This document shows positions 1 to 7,801 of a stretch of DNA of 64,000 nucleotides, in pieces. The notes under the pieces are model-generated. The model ran no database searches. It had not been told where the DNA came from and saw only the letters and a program-made list of their open reading frames with translations. Position 1 is the stretch's first letter, and each line of letters begins with the position of its first letter. The stretch comes from an uncultured Lentibacter sp. GTDB lineage: Bacteria > Pseudomonadota > Alphaproteobacteria > Rhodobacterales > Rhodobacteraceae. A program made the position numbers and the translations under genes. The stretch spans positions 1 through 64,000 of the forward strand of contig CANMGT010000012.1 of assembly GCA_947497495.1 (NCBI GenBank), in the 5' to 3' direction.

Positions 1-81
1 CGCATACATCGCATCATATTTAGCCGCATCAACATGCGCATTCGAAACCATCGAAGCTGACGGCGGGTAGGTTTTGGACAT
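1..81 (-). CDS. acs: acetyl-CoA synthetase, N-terminal fragment
   Basis: Only the first 27 codons lie in the window; the gene runs off the left edge. The reverse-strand translation begins MSKTYPPSASMVSNAHVDAA and continues KYDAMYA, which is the characteristic start of bacterial AMP-forming acetyl-CoA synthetase (acetate + ATP + CoA to acetyl-CoA, cytoplasmic). The gene is transcribed in the same direction as the ABC transporter genes behind it, 79 bp after livF, so it may be the last gene of that operon. No catalytic motif is visible, so the call rests on the N-terminus and on the context with an acyl-CoA-type regulator. Confidence 0.75.
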   Translation of the reverse strand, partial: MSKTYPPSASMVSNAHVDAAKYDAMYA

Positions 82-160
82 GACAATCCCCGATCATTTG
101 TGTGTTTGAGTGATGTTGGCCCGCCGCGCAGCACTTGGCAAGGGGCGGGCCAAAAAGAGT

Positions 161-916
161 TTAGATCGCGAGGTATTCCGCGCGCAGCTCGGCGTTTTCA
201 AGCACTTCGGCGGCGGAGCCGTCAAAGACGATACCGCCCGATTCAAGGATCACAGCGCGGTCTGCCAGCTCAAGCGCACGCACGGCGTTTTGCTCAACCA
301 GAATTGTGGTGATGCCTTGTTCCTTGATGATGCGAAGCGTCTTTTCGATCTCGTCGACGATCACGGGCGCGAGGCCTTCGTAAGGCTCGTCAAGCAGCAG
401 CACTTTGATGTCGCGGGCAAGCGCACGGGCGATGGCCAGCATCTGTTGCTCGCCGCCGGACAGCGTGATGCCCTCTTGCTTGCGGCGTTCACCAAGACGC
501 GGGAACAGCTCGTAAAGACGCTGAAGCGACCAACCGATCGGCGGGGCGATCTGCGCGAGTTGCAGGTTTTCTTCCACTGTTAGGCCTGGGATGATCGAGC
601 GATCTTCCGGGACAAGCCCGATGCCAACCTGCGCCGCTTCATGGCTTTTCATGTTGTGCAGCGGCTGGTGGTCAAGCCAGATCTCGCCATGGGTGACTTG
701 TGGGTCATCCATCCGCGCAATCGAACGCAGGGTTGAGGTTTTTCCAGCGCCGTTGCGGCCCAAGAGAGCGAGAATTTCGCCTTCGTGAACGTTGAAGCTG
801 ATGTTCTGTACGATGTAGCTCTCGCCGTAGTAGCTTTCCATGTTCCACACAGAAAGATAGGCGGGGGCTGTTTCAGCGTAGTTTTTGCCCTTGGAAAAGT
901 CGGGTTTAACGTTCAT
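161..916 (-). CDS. livF: ABC transporter ATP-binding protein, LivF type
   Basis: This is one of the two ATPases of a branched-chain amino acid-type (HAAT) importer. It has a Walker A GRNGAGKTST at about residues 53-62, the signature LSGGEQQ and a Walker B LLLDEP. At 251 aa it is slightly longer than the usual LivF because of about 20 extra N-terminal residues. The ATG is preceded by AAGGAG. It lies 12 bp after livG in a livK-H-M-G-F order followed by acs. The family transports amino acids, urea, amides or small carboxylates. Its placement beside acs and an ScfR-like regulator suggests a short-chain acid or amide substrate, which is inference. Confidence 0.9.
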   Translation of the reverse strand: MNVKPDFSKGKNYAETAPAYLSVWNMESYYGESYIVQNISFNVHEGEILALLGRNGAGKTSTLRSIARMDDPQVTHGEIWLDHQPLHNMKSHEAAQVGIGLVPEDRSIIPGLTVEENLQLAQIAPPIGWSLQRLYELFPRLGERRKQEGITLSGGEQQMLAIARALARDIKVLLLDEPYEGLAPVIVDEIEKTLRIIKEQGITTILVEQNAVRALELADRAVILESGGIVFDGSAAEVLENAELRAEYLAI

Positions 917-928
917 TGCGAATACTCC

Positions 929-1690
929 TTAAACCGCTTGTGTTTCGCCAAGATAGGCTTCGCGAACTTTGGGGTGACCTTTGATGTTCTCCGGATCGTC
1001 TTCGACGAGTGGTGTGCCTTGGGCGAGAACGGTGATGCGGTCAGCGAGTGAGAAGACAACATGCATGTCATGCTCGATGATGGCGATGGTGATGTCACGC
1101 TCTTCCTTGATCTGTTTCAACAGGTCGATCGTGTTGTTGGTGTCGGCCCGCGCCATGCCGGCTGTTGGCTCATCGAGCAGCAAGAGGCGAGGCTCTTGGC
1201 TGAGGCACATAGCAATCTCGAGGCGCCGCTTGTTGCCGCGAGACATCGAGGCCGCGTGGTCGTTGCGCGCATCTGCCATGCCCATTTCCTCGAGCATATG
1301 CTCTGCCTTTTCGACGACTTCACGTTCATCGAGCATGTTCTCGAAAGCGTGCATGCGGAAGGCCCCGTCGCGCTTGGCGAAGATCGGGATCATCATGTTT
1401 TCCAGCACGTTCAGATCGCCGAAGATTTCTGGCGTCTGGAACACGCGGGAGATGCCCATCTGGTTGATCTCGTAAGGCGTGCGCCCGAGCACTGACTGGC
1501 CATCAAACATGACAGATCCGGTGTCAGGCATAAGTTTGCCAACAAAGCAGTTGAGCAGGGTGGATTTACCGGCCCCGTTCGGGCCGATAATTGCGTGGCA
1601 GGTGTTTTCTTTAACACTGAGTTCCACGTTGCTAAGAGCCTGCAGGCCGCCGAAGCGCTTACCGACATTTTTGACTTCAAGAATACCCAT
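929..1690 (-). CDS. livG: ABC transporter ATP-binding protein, LivG type
   Basis: This is the second ATPase of the HAAT importer, 253 aa. Walker A is GPNGAGKST; the signature helix is SMSRGNKRRLEIA rather than the usual LSGGQQ, a variation seen in LivG proteins; Walker B is LLLLDEP. The ORF track starts one codon earlier at a TTG. I prefer the ATG at 1690, with AAGGAA upstream. The gene lies 12 bp downstream of livM and is expected to form a heterodimer with LivF under the LivHM permease. Confidence 0.9.
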   Translation of the reverse strand: MGILEVKNVGKRFGGLQALSNVELSVKENTCHAIIGPNGAGKSTLLNCFVGKLMPDTGSVMFDGQSVLGRTPYEINQMGISRVFQTPEIFGDLNVLENMMIPIFAKRDGAFRMHAFENMLDEREVVEKAEHMLEEMGMADARNDHAASMSRGNKRRLEIAMCLSQEPRLLLLDEPTAGMARADTNNTIDLLKQIKEERDITIAIIEHDMHVVFSLADRITVLAQGTPLVEDDPENIKGHPKVREAYLGETQAV

Positions 1691-1702
1691 CAAATCGGTT
1701 CC

Positions 1703-2917
1703 TTATTCTGCAGGTGTCTGTTTGGTTTCGTCGCTGTTCTTTTTGCGACCAAACTTATTGGCAATACGTTGGCCACCTTCGACAAGCCCACCAGGCAGGA
1801 AGATGATAACGAGCATGAACATGATACCAAGTGTCAGGTGCCAGCCCTTGCCAACGAAGTAGTGCAGGAAGCCAACCATGGCGTTTTCAATGCCGTCGGG
1901 CATAAAGGCCAGCCAGTCATGCAAAACCTGGTCGTTGATCTTGGACAGGATGTTCTTGAAATACTCGTTGAAGCCCGCACCAAGCACAGGGCCGATGAGC
2001 GTGCCGACACCGCCGAGAATGGCCATGATGACAATCTCGCCAGAGGCCGTCCAGTGCATACGCTCGGCACCCGCGAGAGGGTCCATCGAGCTGAGCAATC
2101 CACCCGCGAGGCCAGCGTAGATGCCGGAGATCACGAAAGCCGCGAGGATGTAAGGGCGTGTGTTGAGGCCCGTGTAGTTCATCCGCTGCTGGTTTGATTT
2201 TACAGCGCGCAACATCATCCCGAAAGGCGAGCGGAAGATGCGTATGCTGACATAAAAGCTAATCAACATGATGATCGCGCTGAGGTAGTAGCCCACGTTG
2301 AAGGTAAATAGCCATCCACCAACATCCATTTGGTAGCTTGAGCGCATGGCCAAGCCAAAGAAGTTGGTAACAGGCAGCGCCCCGTCAGCTGTCACGCTTT
2401 CGCCAAGCACGCGCGCATCGTCAAGCGAAAGCTGCAAGCCTGTCTCACCATTGGTGAGGTTGAAGTTTGACGCCGGGTTGCCAAGCACCGAGTAAGCCAT
2501 GTTGTAGCACATCTGTGCGATCGCCAGTGTCAGGATCGAGAAGTAGATGCCCGAGCGACGCAGGCTGACATAGCCGATGAGCAGGGCAAAGATGCCTGAA
2601 ACGATCATCGCCAGCAAGATGGCGGGGATCACGTTCATGCCGACCAGCTTGAACATCCAGACCGCTGAGTAAGAGCCTATCCCGAGGAAGGCCGCGTGGC
2701 CAAAGCTCAGGTAGCCTGTGAGGCCGAAGAGGATGTTAAACCCGATGACAAGGATCCCGAAGATCACGAAACGCTGCATCAAGTCGGGGTAACCCGCGTT
2801 GAACATCTGCGCCAGTGAGCTGCCTTCAGGGAAGGGGTTGAGAAGGAAGGGGGCCAGCAAAGCCATGCCCGCGACGATCCAGAAGAGTAGGGTGTCTTTT
2901 TTGTTCAATCCGAGCAT
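1703..2917 (-). CDS. livM: ABC transporter permease, LivM type
   Basis: A 404-aa inner membrane permease of the branched-chain-type ABC family. It has multiple hydrophobic segments, the conserved region [20 protein letters not shown] and a C-terminal [15 protein letters not shown] segment typical of LivM. It is longer than E. coli-type LivM cores because of an insertion around residues 150-190 and a charged C-terminal tail. GGAGGAA precedes the ATG, and only 2 bp separate it from livH, so the two are translated from one message. Confidence 0.9.
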   Translation of the reverse strand: MLGLNKKDTLLFWIVAGMALLAPFLLNPFPEGSSLAQMFNAGYPDLMQRFVIFGILVIGFNILFGLTGYLSFGHAAFLGIGSYSAVWMFKLVGMNVIPAILLAMIVSGIFALLIGYVSLRRSGIYFSILTLAIAQMCYNMAYSVLGNPASNFNLTNGETGLQLSLDDARVLGESVTADGALPVTNFFGLAMRSSYQMDVGGWLFTFNVGYYLSAIIMLISFYVSIRIFRSPFGMMLRAVKSNQQRMNYTGLNTRPYILAAFVISGIYAGLAGGLLSSMDPLAGAERMHWTASGEIVIMAILGGVGTLIGPVLGAGFNEYFKNILSKINDQVLHDWLAFMPDGIENAMVGFLHYFVGKGWHLTLGIMFMLVIIFLPGGLVEGGQRIANKFGRKKNSDETKQTPAE

Positions 2918-2919
2918 GG

Positions 2920-3951
2920 TTATTCCTCCATCACGCCTTTTTTGCCCATCAAGCCGCGTGGACGTGTGAGAATGATAATGATGGCGACCAGGTAGATGAT
3001 GATCTGGTCAATACCGGGGATGATTGCTTTGATCTGGTTCATTGAAGCGAAGGCCTCAAGGATACCGAGCATAAAGCCCGCCAGAACAGCGCCAGGCAAT
3101 GAGCCCATGCCGCCAACAACAACCACAACGAAACTCAGCACGAGGAAGTCCATCCCCATGTGGTAGTTCGGCGAGTTGATCGGTGCATACATGACACCCG
3201 CCATACCGGCCACGGCGGCCGCGATGCCGAACATGATGGTAAAGCGCTTGTCGATGTTGATGCCCAGAAGGCCAACTGTTTCACGGTCGGCCATGCCCGC
3301 GCGCACGACCATCCCGAAGGTGGTGAACTGCAAGAAGGCAAAGACAGCGCCGATGATGACTGCAGAGAAGGCGAAGTAAACCATGCGCCAGTAAGGGTAG
3401 ATGATCGCGTTTGGATCAAAGCCCAGCATCACGCCGAAATCAAAGCTGCCGCGGAAGACTTCCGGAGCAGGCGTCGGGATCGGGTTGGCGCCGTAGAATG
3501 TTTTGATCAGCTCCTGTAGAACGATCGCAAGGCCGAATGTCACCAAGATCTGATCCGCATGAGGGCGCTTGTAGAAGTGCTTGATCAGCCCGCGCTCCAT
3601 GATGAAGCCAATGCCGATCATTACGGGTATCGAGAACAGGATCGCGAGCGGAACCGCCCAGTCGATCATCGCAGCCCCGGCACTTTCGCCAAACCAACTT
3701 TGAACATATGGCGTTGCCACTTTCAAAGGTTTGCCGAGAAAGTCGGTCTTCGTTGGATCTTCCACGAAGTAGCTGAGCGTCAGCAGCTTTTTGAGCGTGA
3801 CCGCACAAAAGGCCCCGATCATAAAGAGAGCGCCGTGCGCGAAGTTAACAACACCGAGCGTACCGAAAATAAGCGTCAGGCCTAGCGCGATAAGCGCATA
3901 AGCCGAGCCTTTGTCGAGCCCGTTGAGAATCTGCAGGATGATTGCGTCCAT
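2920..3951 (-). CDS. livH: ABC transporter permease, LivH type
   Basis: A 343-aa permease partner of LivM. The N-terminus [20 protein letters not shown] and the C-terminal [18 protein letters not shown] are diagnostic for LivH. The ORF track starts at a GTG three codons upstream; the ATG at 3951 is better placed after the G-rich AAGGTGGGG. An insertion near residues 50-75 ([20 protein letters not shown]) is longer than in classical LivH and is also seen in the urea and short-chain-amide branch, which I recall only in general terms. It is first in the permease block, 135 bp after the binding-protein gene. Confidence 0.88.
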   Translation of the reverse strand: MDAIILQILNGLDKGSAYALIALGLTLIFGTLGVVNFAHGALFMIGAFCAVTLKKLLTLSYFVEDPTKTDFLGKPLKVATPYVQSWFGESAGAAMIDWAVPLAILFSIPVMIGIGFIMERGLIKHFYKRPHADQILVTFGLAIVLQELIKTFYGANPIPTPAPEVFRGSFDFGVMLGFDPNAIIYPYWRMVYFAFSAVIIGAVFAFLQFTTFGMVVRAGMADRETVGLLGINIDKRFTIMFGIAAAVAGMAGVMYAPINSPNYHMGMDFLVLSFVVVVVGGMGSLPGAVLAGFMLGILEAFASMNQIKAIIPGIDQIIIYLVAIIIILTRPRGLMGKKGVMEE

Positions 3952-4032
3952 CGTCCCCACCTTGGATTGGATGTGATAAGAGCGTCACGGCGCAAGGCCG
4001 AGCGTCTTTTTTATGTAGTTTGATCGTGGTTT

Positions 4033-4076
4033 GGAAAAGTGTCGGGGCGCAGGTGTGTCTGCGCCCCGACGTTTCC
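4033..4076 (-). terminator. intercistronic hairpin between binding-protein and permease genes
   Basis: A perfect 12-bp stem (GTCGGGGCGCAG / CTGCGCCCCGAC, 6-nt loop), flanked by GGAAA/TTTCC that can extend it, sits between the livK-like stop and livH. On the minus strand it is followed by CC and then by sequence with no long T run. A stable hairpin at this place commonly protects or partly terminates the message so that the binding protein is made in excess over the membrane parts; that role is inferred. Confidence 0.6.
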
Positions 4077-4086
4077 AGCTGGCTGA

Positions 4087-5430
4087 TTAGCCCGCGTTGC
4101 AGGTGCCGAGGTTGCCGCCTGCAAACATGGGGTGATCAGGCGCATACTCGACTTGACCGCGTGGTGTAACTTCAACCACTTCCAGAAGGTCGAATTCTGA
4201 AGTCGGGTTTTCTTTACCACGTACAACCAGAACATCTTTGAAGCACTGGTGGTCGTCGGCACGGTAGAGTGTCGGGCCGTTGCCCAAGCCGTCAAATTCA
4301 AAGCCTTCGAGAGCTTCGGCAATGCCGCATGGGTTGAACGTGCCGGCACGCTCGGCCGCATCAGCGTAAAGCATTGTCTGGCAGTAAACTGTGTGCGCCG
4401 CCTGTGAGGGTGGGAAGCCATACTTTTCGCCGAACGATTTAACGAATGCTTTTGAGCCTTCGTCTGTCAGCGACCAGTGCCAGTTTGTTGAGCCGTGGAT
4501 GCCTTTAACGTTTTCGCCAGCACCCTTCGCCATCAGGCGTGAGTAGAGCGGAACAACGATCTCGAAGTTCTTGCCGTTGACGACTTTGTCACGCAGGCCG
4601 AACTGAACGGCGTTTGTGAGTGAGTTCACCATGTTCCCGCCGTAGTGGTTCAGAACCAGAACGTCGGCACCGGAGTTAAGAACTGGCGCGATGTATGACG
4701 AGAAGTCAGTAGACGCCAAAGGCGTGCGCACTTTGTTAACTGTGTTCCAGCCCATTGCTTCGGTCGCAGCAGCGATCGACTCTTCTTGTGTCCAGCCCCA
4801 TGTGTAGTCGGCTGTGAGGTGGTAGGCGTTACGGTCTGTGCCGTAGAGGTTCTTGAGAACCGGCGCCAAAGCAGCCGCTGACATGTAACCGTTGAAGAAG
4901 TGACGGAAGCCGTTGGCTTTCTTGTCTTTACCGGTTGTGTCGTTTGAGTGCGTGAGACCGGCCATGAAGATAACGCCAGCTTCTTGGCAAAGGCCTTGAA
5001 CGGCGATCGCAACACCTGAAGAAGAGCCGCCTGTGATCATCACAGCGCCGTCTTTTTCGATCATTGATTTCGCAGAAGCGCGTGCCGCGTCTGATTTGGT
5101 CTGTGTGTCGCCCGTGACGAACTCGACTTTCTTGCCGAGGATGCCGTTGCCCTTGAGGGCTTTTGAGCTGAACGTGTTCATCATGCCGGCGTCGCCGCCA
5201 CCATTGAGGTGCTCAACTGCCAATTCATAGGCGCGCAACTCGTCGGCACCTTCGTCAGCATAGGCGCCTGTTTGTGGCACGTTGAAGCCGAAAGTAACTG
5301 TGCTACCCGTTGGCTCGTTCATGTAAGCGGCAGCCGATGAGGCCGTGAAGATCGTTGGCAGAGCAACGCCAGCGCCTGCAATGGCGCCTGACTTGAGCAC
5401 GCCACGACGTGTAAAGTTTGATGTGGACAT
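4087..5430 (-). CDS. periplasmic substrate-binding protein of the LivHMGF-type importer, Tat signal
   Basis: A 447-aa type I periplasmic binding protein. I chose the start at 5430 because AAAAGGGAGG precedes it; the longer ORF-track start has no such site. The N-terminus has TRRGVLKSGAIAGAGVALP, a twin-arginine signal, with likely cleavage after ASSAAA. Binding-fold features include TFGFNVPQTGAYADEGADEL and ALAPVLKNLYGTDRNAYHLT. It is larger than LivK (about 370 aa), closer to urea, amide or aliphatic acid binding proteins. It is the promoter-proximal gene of the unit that leads to acs. The ligand is unknown; acetate, propionate or short amides fit the context. Confidence 0.85.
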   Translation of the reverse strand: MSTSNFTRRGVLKSGAIAGAGVALPTIFTASSAAAYMNEPTGSTVTFGFNVPQTGAYADEGADELRAYELAVEHLNGGGDAGMMNTFSSKALKGNGILGKKVEFVTGDTQTKSDAARASAKSMIEKDGAVMITGGSSSGVAIAVQGLCQEAGVIFMAGLTHSNDTTGKDKKANGFRHFFNGYMSAAALAPVLKNLYGTDRNAYHLTADYTWGWTQEESIAAATEAMGWNTVNKVRTPLASTDFSSYIAPVLNSGADVLVLNHYGGNMVNSLTNAVQFGLRDKVVNGKNFEIVVPLYSRLMAKGAGENVKGIHGSTNWHWSLTDEGSKAFVKSFGEKYGFPPSQAAHTVYCQTMLYADAAERAGTFNPCGIAEALEGFEFDGLGNGPTLYRADDHQCFKDVLVVRGKENPTSEFDLLEVVEVTPRGQVEYAPDHPMFAGGNLGTCNAG

Positions 5431-5541
5431 ATAATCCTCCCTTTTCGTGAAAGTGGGAAAGTGCCTCCTCAAACGCTCTCCCACGGGCACAGATGTGCAA
5501 AGTTAGTATCGCGTCGAGATCGAAAATTGCGCAACAAGCAT

Positions 5542-5600
5542 CTTTACTAAAAGAAAAGTTTTGTAAATAAATGAACAGTATGTAAAGGAATACTGTAAAG
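5542..5600. promoter_or_regulatory. divergent promoter region with repeated GTAAAG half-sites
   Basis: The 219-bp divergent gap between the binding-protein gene and the XRE regulator is AT-rich and contains CTTTAC (5542), TTTGTAAAT (5560), ATGTAAAG (5580) and CTGTAAAG (5593). The last two are direct repeats 13 bp apart. ScfR-family regulators such as PccR and RamB bind short TTTGCAAA- or AAAGTTTGCAAA-like repeats in their own and target promoters, so these are candidate sites for the adjacent regulator. This is a reading of the sequence, not a tested operator. Confidence 0.4.
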
Positions 5601-5649
5601 TTTATTATGCGGCGGCGCAGAAAAGCACTGAAAGATAGAGGGAATTGAC

Positions 5650-6978
5650 GTGGCGGAACGTGCAACCGAACGCGCGCTGGCAGGCAGTCGCATCAGAGAG
5701 CGGCGCATCGCGCAGGGGCTCAGGCAGGCCGAACTGGCCCTTGATGTGGGAATATCAGCCTCCTACCTCAATTTGATCGAACACAACAGGCGCAGAATCG
5801 GCGGGAAGCTTCTGCAAAACATCGCCCAGCGGCTGGATGTGGAGCCGTCTCTTCTTGCGGACGGGGCCGAGCGTGCGGTTGTGGCCCGCCTCAGTGCCGT
5901 AGCCGAGCGCTTCGGAGAGGAGGCAGGCCAAGCCGAGGCCTCTGACTTTGCGGCGCGCTTTCCTGGCTGGGCCAATCTGGTGATCCGCTCGTCGCGCCGC
6001 GTACAGGAGCTTGAGCGAAACGTTGAAACCCTGACCGACAGGCTCACCCATGATCCGCATCTCGCGGCCACGTTGCATGAGGTGCTCTCGACAGTTACCG
6101 CGATCCGCTCGACCGCGTCGATCCTCACGGAGACCCGCGAGATCGAACCCGAGTGGCGTGACCGTTTTCACCGCAACATCAATGAAGATGCCACCCGTCT
6201 TGCGGAAGGCGCGCAGGCGCTTGTCGGGTTTCTGGATGGTGTGGGCGATGCCCACAGTGAAGTCAGCTCGCCACAAGAAGAGTTCGCTGCGTTTTTGTCG
6301 GCCTACAGCTGGCATTTTCCAGCGCTGGAAGAGGGGCAGGCCTCAGCGGCGGACAGCTACCTGAAGGGCGCGTTGCAGCTGAAGTCGTCCAGCGCGCATG
6401 CGATCGCGGCGCGTTACCTCAAGTGCTACGCCGAAGACGCCGGCAAAATGCCGCTGCGCGCCTTTGAAGAGGCCGTCACCGAACAAGGGATTGACCCGCT
6501 CGGCCTCGCTAGCCGCTTTGGCGTTGATACGGCCAGCGCGATGCGCCGCATAGCAACCCTCCAAGGCCTCGATTGCGGCATTGTTGTATGCGACGCCTCC
6601 GGCACGATGATCTTGCGCAAGCCGGTTGAGGGCTTTCCGATCCCGCGGTTCGGGGCGGCATGTCCGCTTTGGCCGCTTTTTCAGGCGCTGAGCCGCCCGA
6701 TGGTGGCTATGGCTGACACAGTCACCCAGCCCGCGCGTGGCGGCGGCGGTGAGGAAAGCCGGTTTCAGGCCTTCGCCGTTGCCCAGCCCGTGTTGAGCGC
6801 CTCCTATGGCCGCGAGCCCTTGCTGGAAGCCACGATGCTGATCGTGCCCGCCGAGGCTGGCGAAGGCAAAGCCAGCAAGCAAGAACAGGCTCAGAAGATC
6901 GGCTCGAGTTGCCGTGTCTGTCCGCGCGACGGATGCCTCGCACGCCGAGAGCCGTCGATTATGACTTCAGGCTTCTAG
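5650..6978 (+). CDS. XRE-family regulator, short-chain fatty acyl-CoA regulator (ScfR) type
   Basis: A 442-aa predicted transcription factor that starts at GTG. Residues 10-70 form an XRE helix-turn-helix (LRQAELALDVGISASYLNLI). The C-terminus ends in CRVCPRDGCLARREPSI, a hallmark of the DUF2083 domain of ScfR proteins (RamB, PccR), which sense short acyl-CoAs. Family members usually carry an IrrE/M78-like domain in the middle; no HExxH is present here. Instead residues 130-195 contain LHEVLSTVTAIRSTASIL, which resembles a histidine-kinase dimerization helix. It is divergent from the transporter-acs unit, its likely target. Confidence 0.82.
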   Translation: MAERATERALAGSRIRERRIAQGLRQAELALDVGISASYLNLIEHNRRRIGGKLLQNIAQRLDVEPSLLADGAERAVVARLSAVAERFGEEAGQAEASDFAARFPGWANLVIRSSRRVQELERNVETLTDRLTHDPHLAATLHEVLSTVTAIRSTASILTETREIEPEWRDRFHRNINEDATRLAEGAQALVGFLDGVGDAHSEVSSPQEEFAAFLSAYSWHFPALEEGQASAADSYLKGALQLKSSSAHAIAARYLKCYAEDAGKMPLRAFEEAVTEQGIDPLGLASRFGVDTASAMRRIATLQGLDCGIVVCDASGTMILRKPVEGFPIPRFGAACPLWPLFQALSRPMVAMADTVTQPARGGGGEESRFQAFAVAQPVLSASYGREPLLEATMLIVPAEAGEGKASKQEQAQKIGSSCRVCPRDGCLARREPSIMTSGF

Positions 6979-7070
6979 AATGCGACTTTGACACATAACA
7001 AGAACTGCGTATTAATAGTTACAAAGAGACAGCGAAAAGCTGTGCGGCGTCTGGGGGGAGGCGAACTGAT

Positions 7071-7451
7071 ATGAGCAAACTTGCTGGAAAAACTGTCCTT
7101 ATCATCGAAGATGAGCCCAATATCATCGAGGCGATCAGTTTTATTCTGTCTCGCGATGGCTCAACAGTGCACACACACTCAAACGGCCAGACTGCTATCG
7201 AGGCCGTGGCGGAGCGCGCGCCAGACCTGATCGTGCTTGATGTGATGCTGCCGGGGCGCTCGGGCTATGACATTTTGAAAGACCTGCGCAACGCCGAGGC
7301 GACGGCCCAAACGCCGGTTCTTATGCTGACAGCCCGCGGCCAGATGAAAGACCGTGAAATGGCGCTCGAGTATGGCGCCAATAAATTCATGACCAAGCCG
7401 TTTTCCAATGCTGATGTGCTTGAGGCCGTGCGCGAGCTTGCGACCTCGTGA
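7071..7451 (+). CDS. single-domain response regulator
   Basis: A 126-aa receiver domain with no output domain. It has the acidic pair E13-D14, the phosphoacceptor D57 in LIVLDVMLPG, T87 in LTARG and K109 in KPFS. GGAGG lies about 9 bp before the ATG. Its stop overlaps the GTG of the next gene (GTGA), and that gene overlaps the kinase gene in the same way, so the three are translationally coupled. The cognate kinase is almost certainly the SSS-type kinase. Since there is no DNA-binding part, it must act by protein contact or phosphotransfer. Confidence 0.88.
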   Translation: MSKLAGKTVLIIEDEPNIIEAISFILSRDGSTVHTHSNGQTAIEAVAERAPDLIVLDVMLPGRSGYDILKDLRNAEATAQTPVLMLTARGQMKDREMALEYGANKFMTKPFSNADVLEAVRELATS

Positions 7452-7801
7452 CGGGCCGAGCAAGCGAAGCGGAGCACGCAGGCGAGGCCCCTCGGCCAAC
7501 CAGCGTCAAGCCAAACCAGTTTCTACCCAAAAAAACCTACCGCGCCCGCCGTCTGGAAGATGCTCTAAAGCTCTGGCCTCTGCTCGGGGGGGGGTTGTTT
7601 TTCCTGCCGGTTCTCTGGATCAGCGGGGTTCATAGCAACGTCTCGGCGATGGTGTTTCTGTTTGTTCTTTGGGGCTTGCTGCTCATCGGGGCAGCGGCAC
7701 TCAGCCAGGCTTATGGCGACGCGCACGCGCAAGACGGCGAGGCAGACCAACAACCTGACACCAAGCCGGAAACTGGCGCTGATACGGGTTTTGGGGCGTG
7801 A
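7448..7801 (+). CDS. small membrane protein between response regulator and kinase
   Basis: A 117-aa protein starting at GTG in a GTGA overlap with the response regulator and ending in a GTGA overlap with the kinase. The first 45 residues are polar and basic (KKTYRARRLEDALKLW). Two hydrophobic segments follow (WPLLGGGLFFLPVLWISGV and SAMVFLFVLWGLLLIGAAAL), then an acidic polar tail. I recognise no enzyme motif. The tight coupling suggests that it works with the kinase in the membrane, for example as an accessory or assembly subunit; this is inference. Confidence 0.75.
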   Translation: MTGRASEAEHAGEAPRPTSVKPNQFLPKKTYRARRLEDALKLWPLLGGGLFFLPVLWISGVHSNVSAMVFLFVLWGLLLIGAAALSQAYGDAHAQDGEADQQPDTKPETGADTGFGA

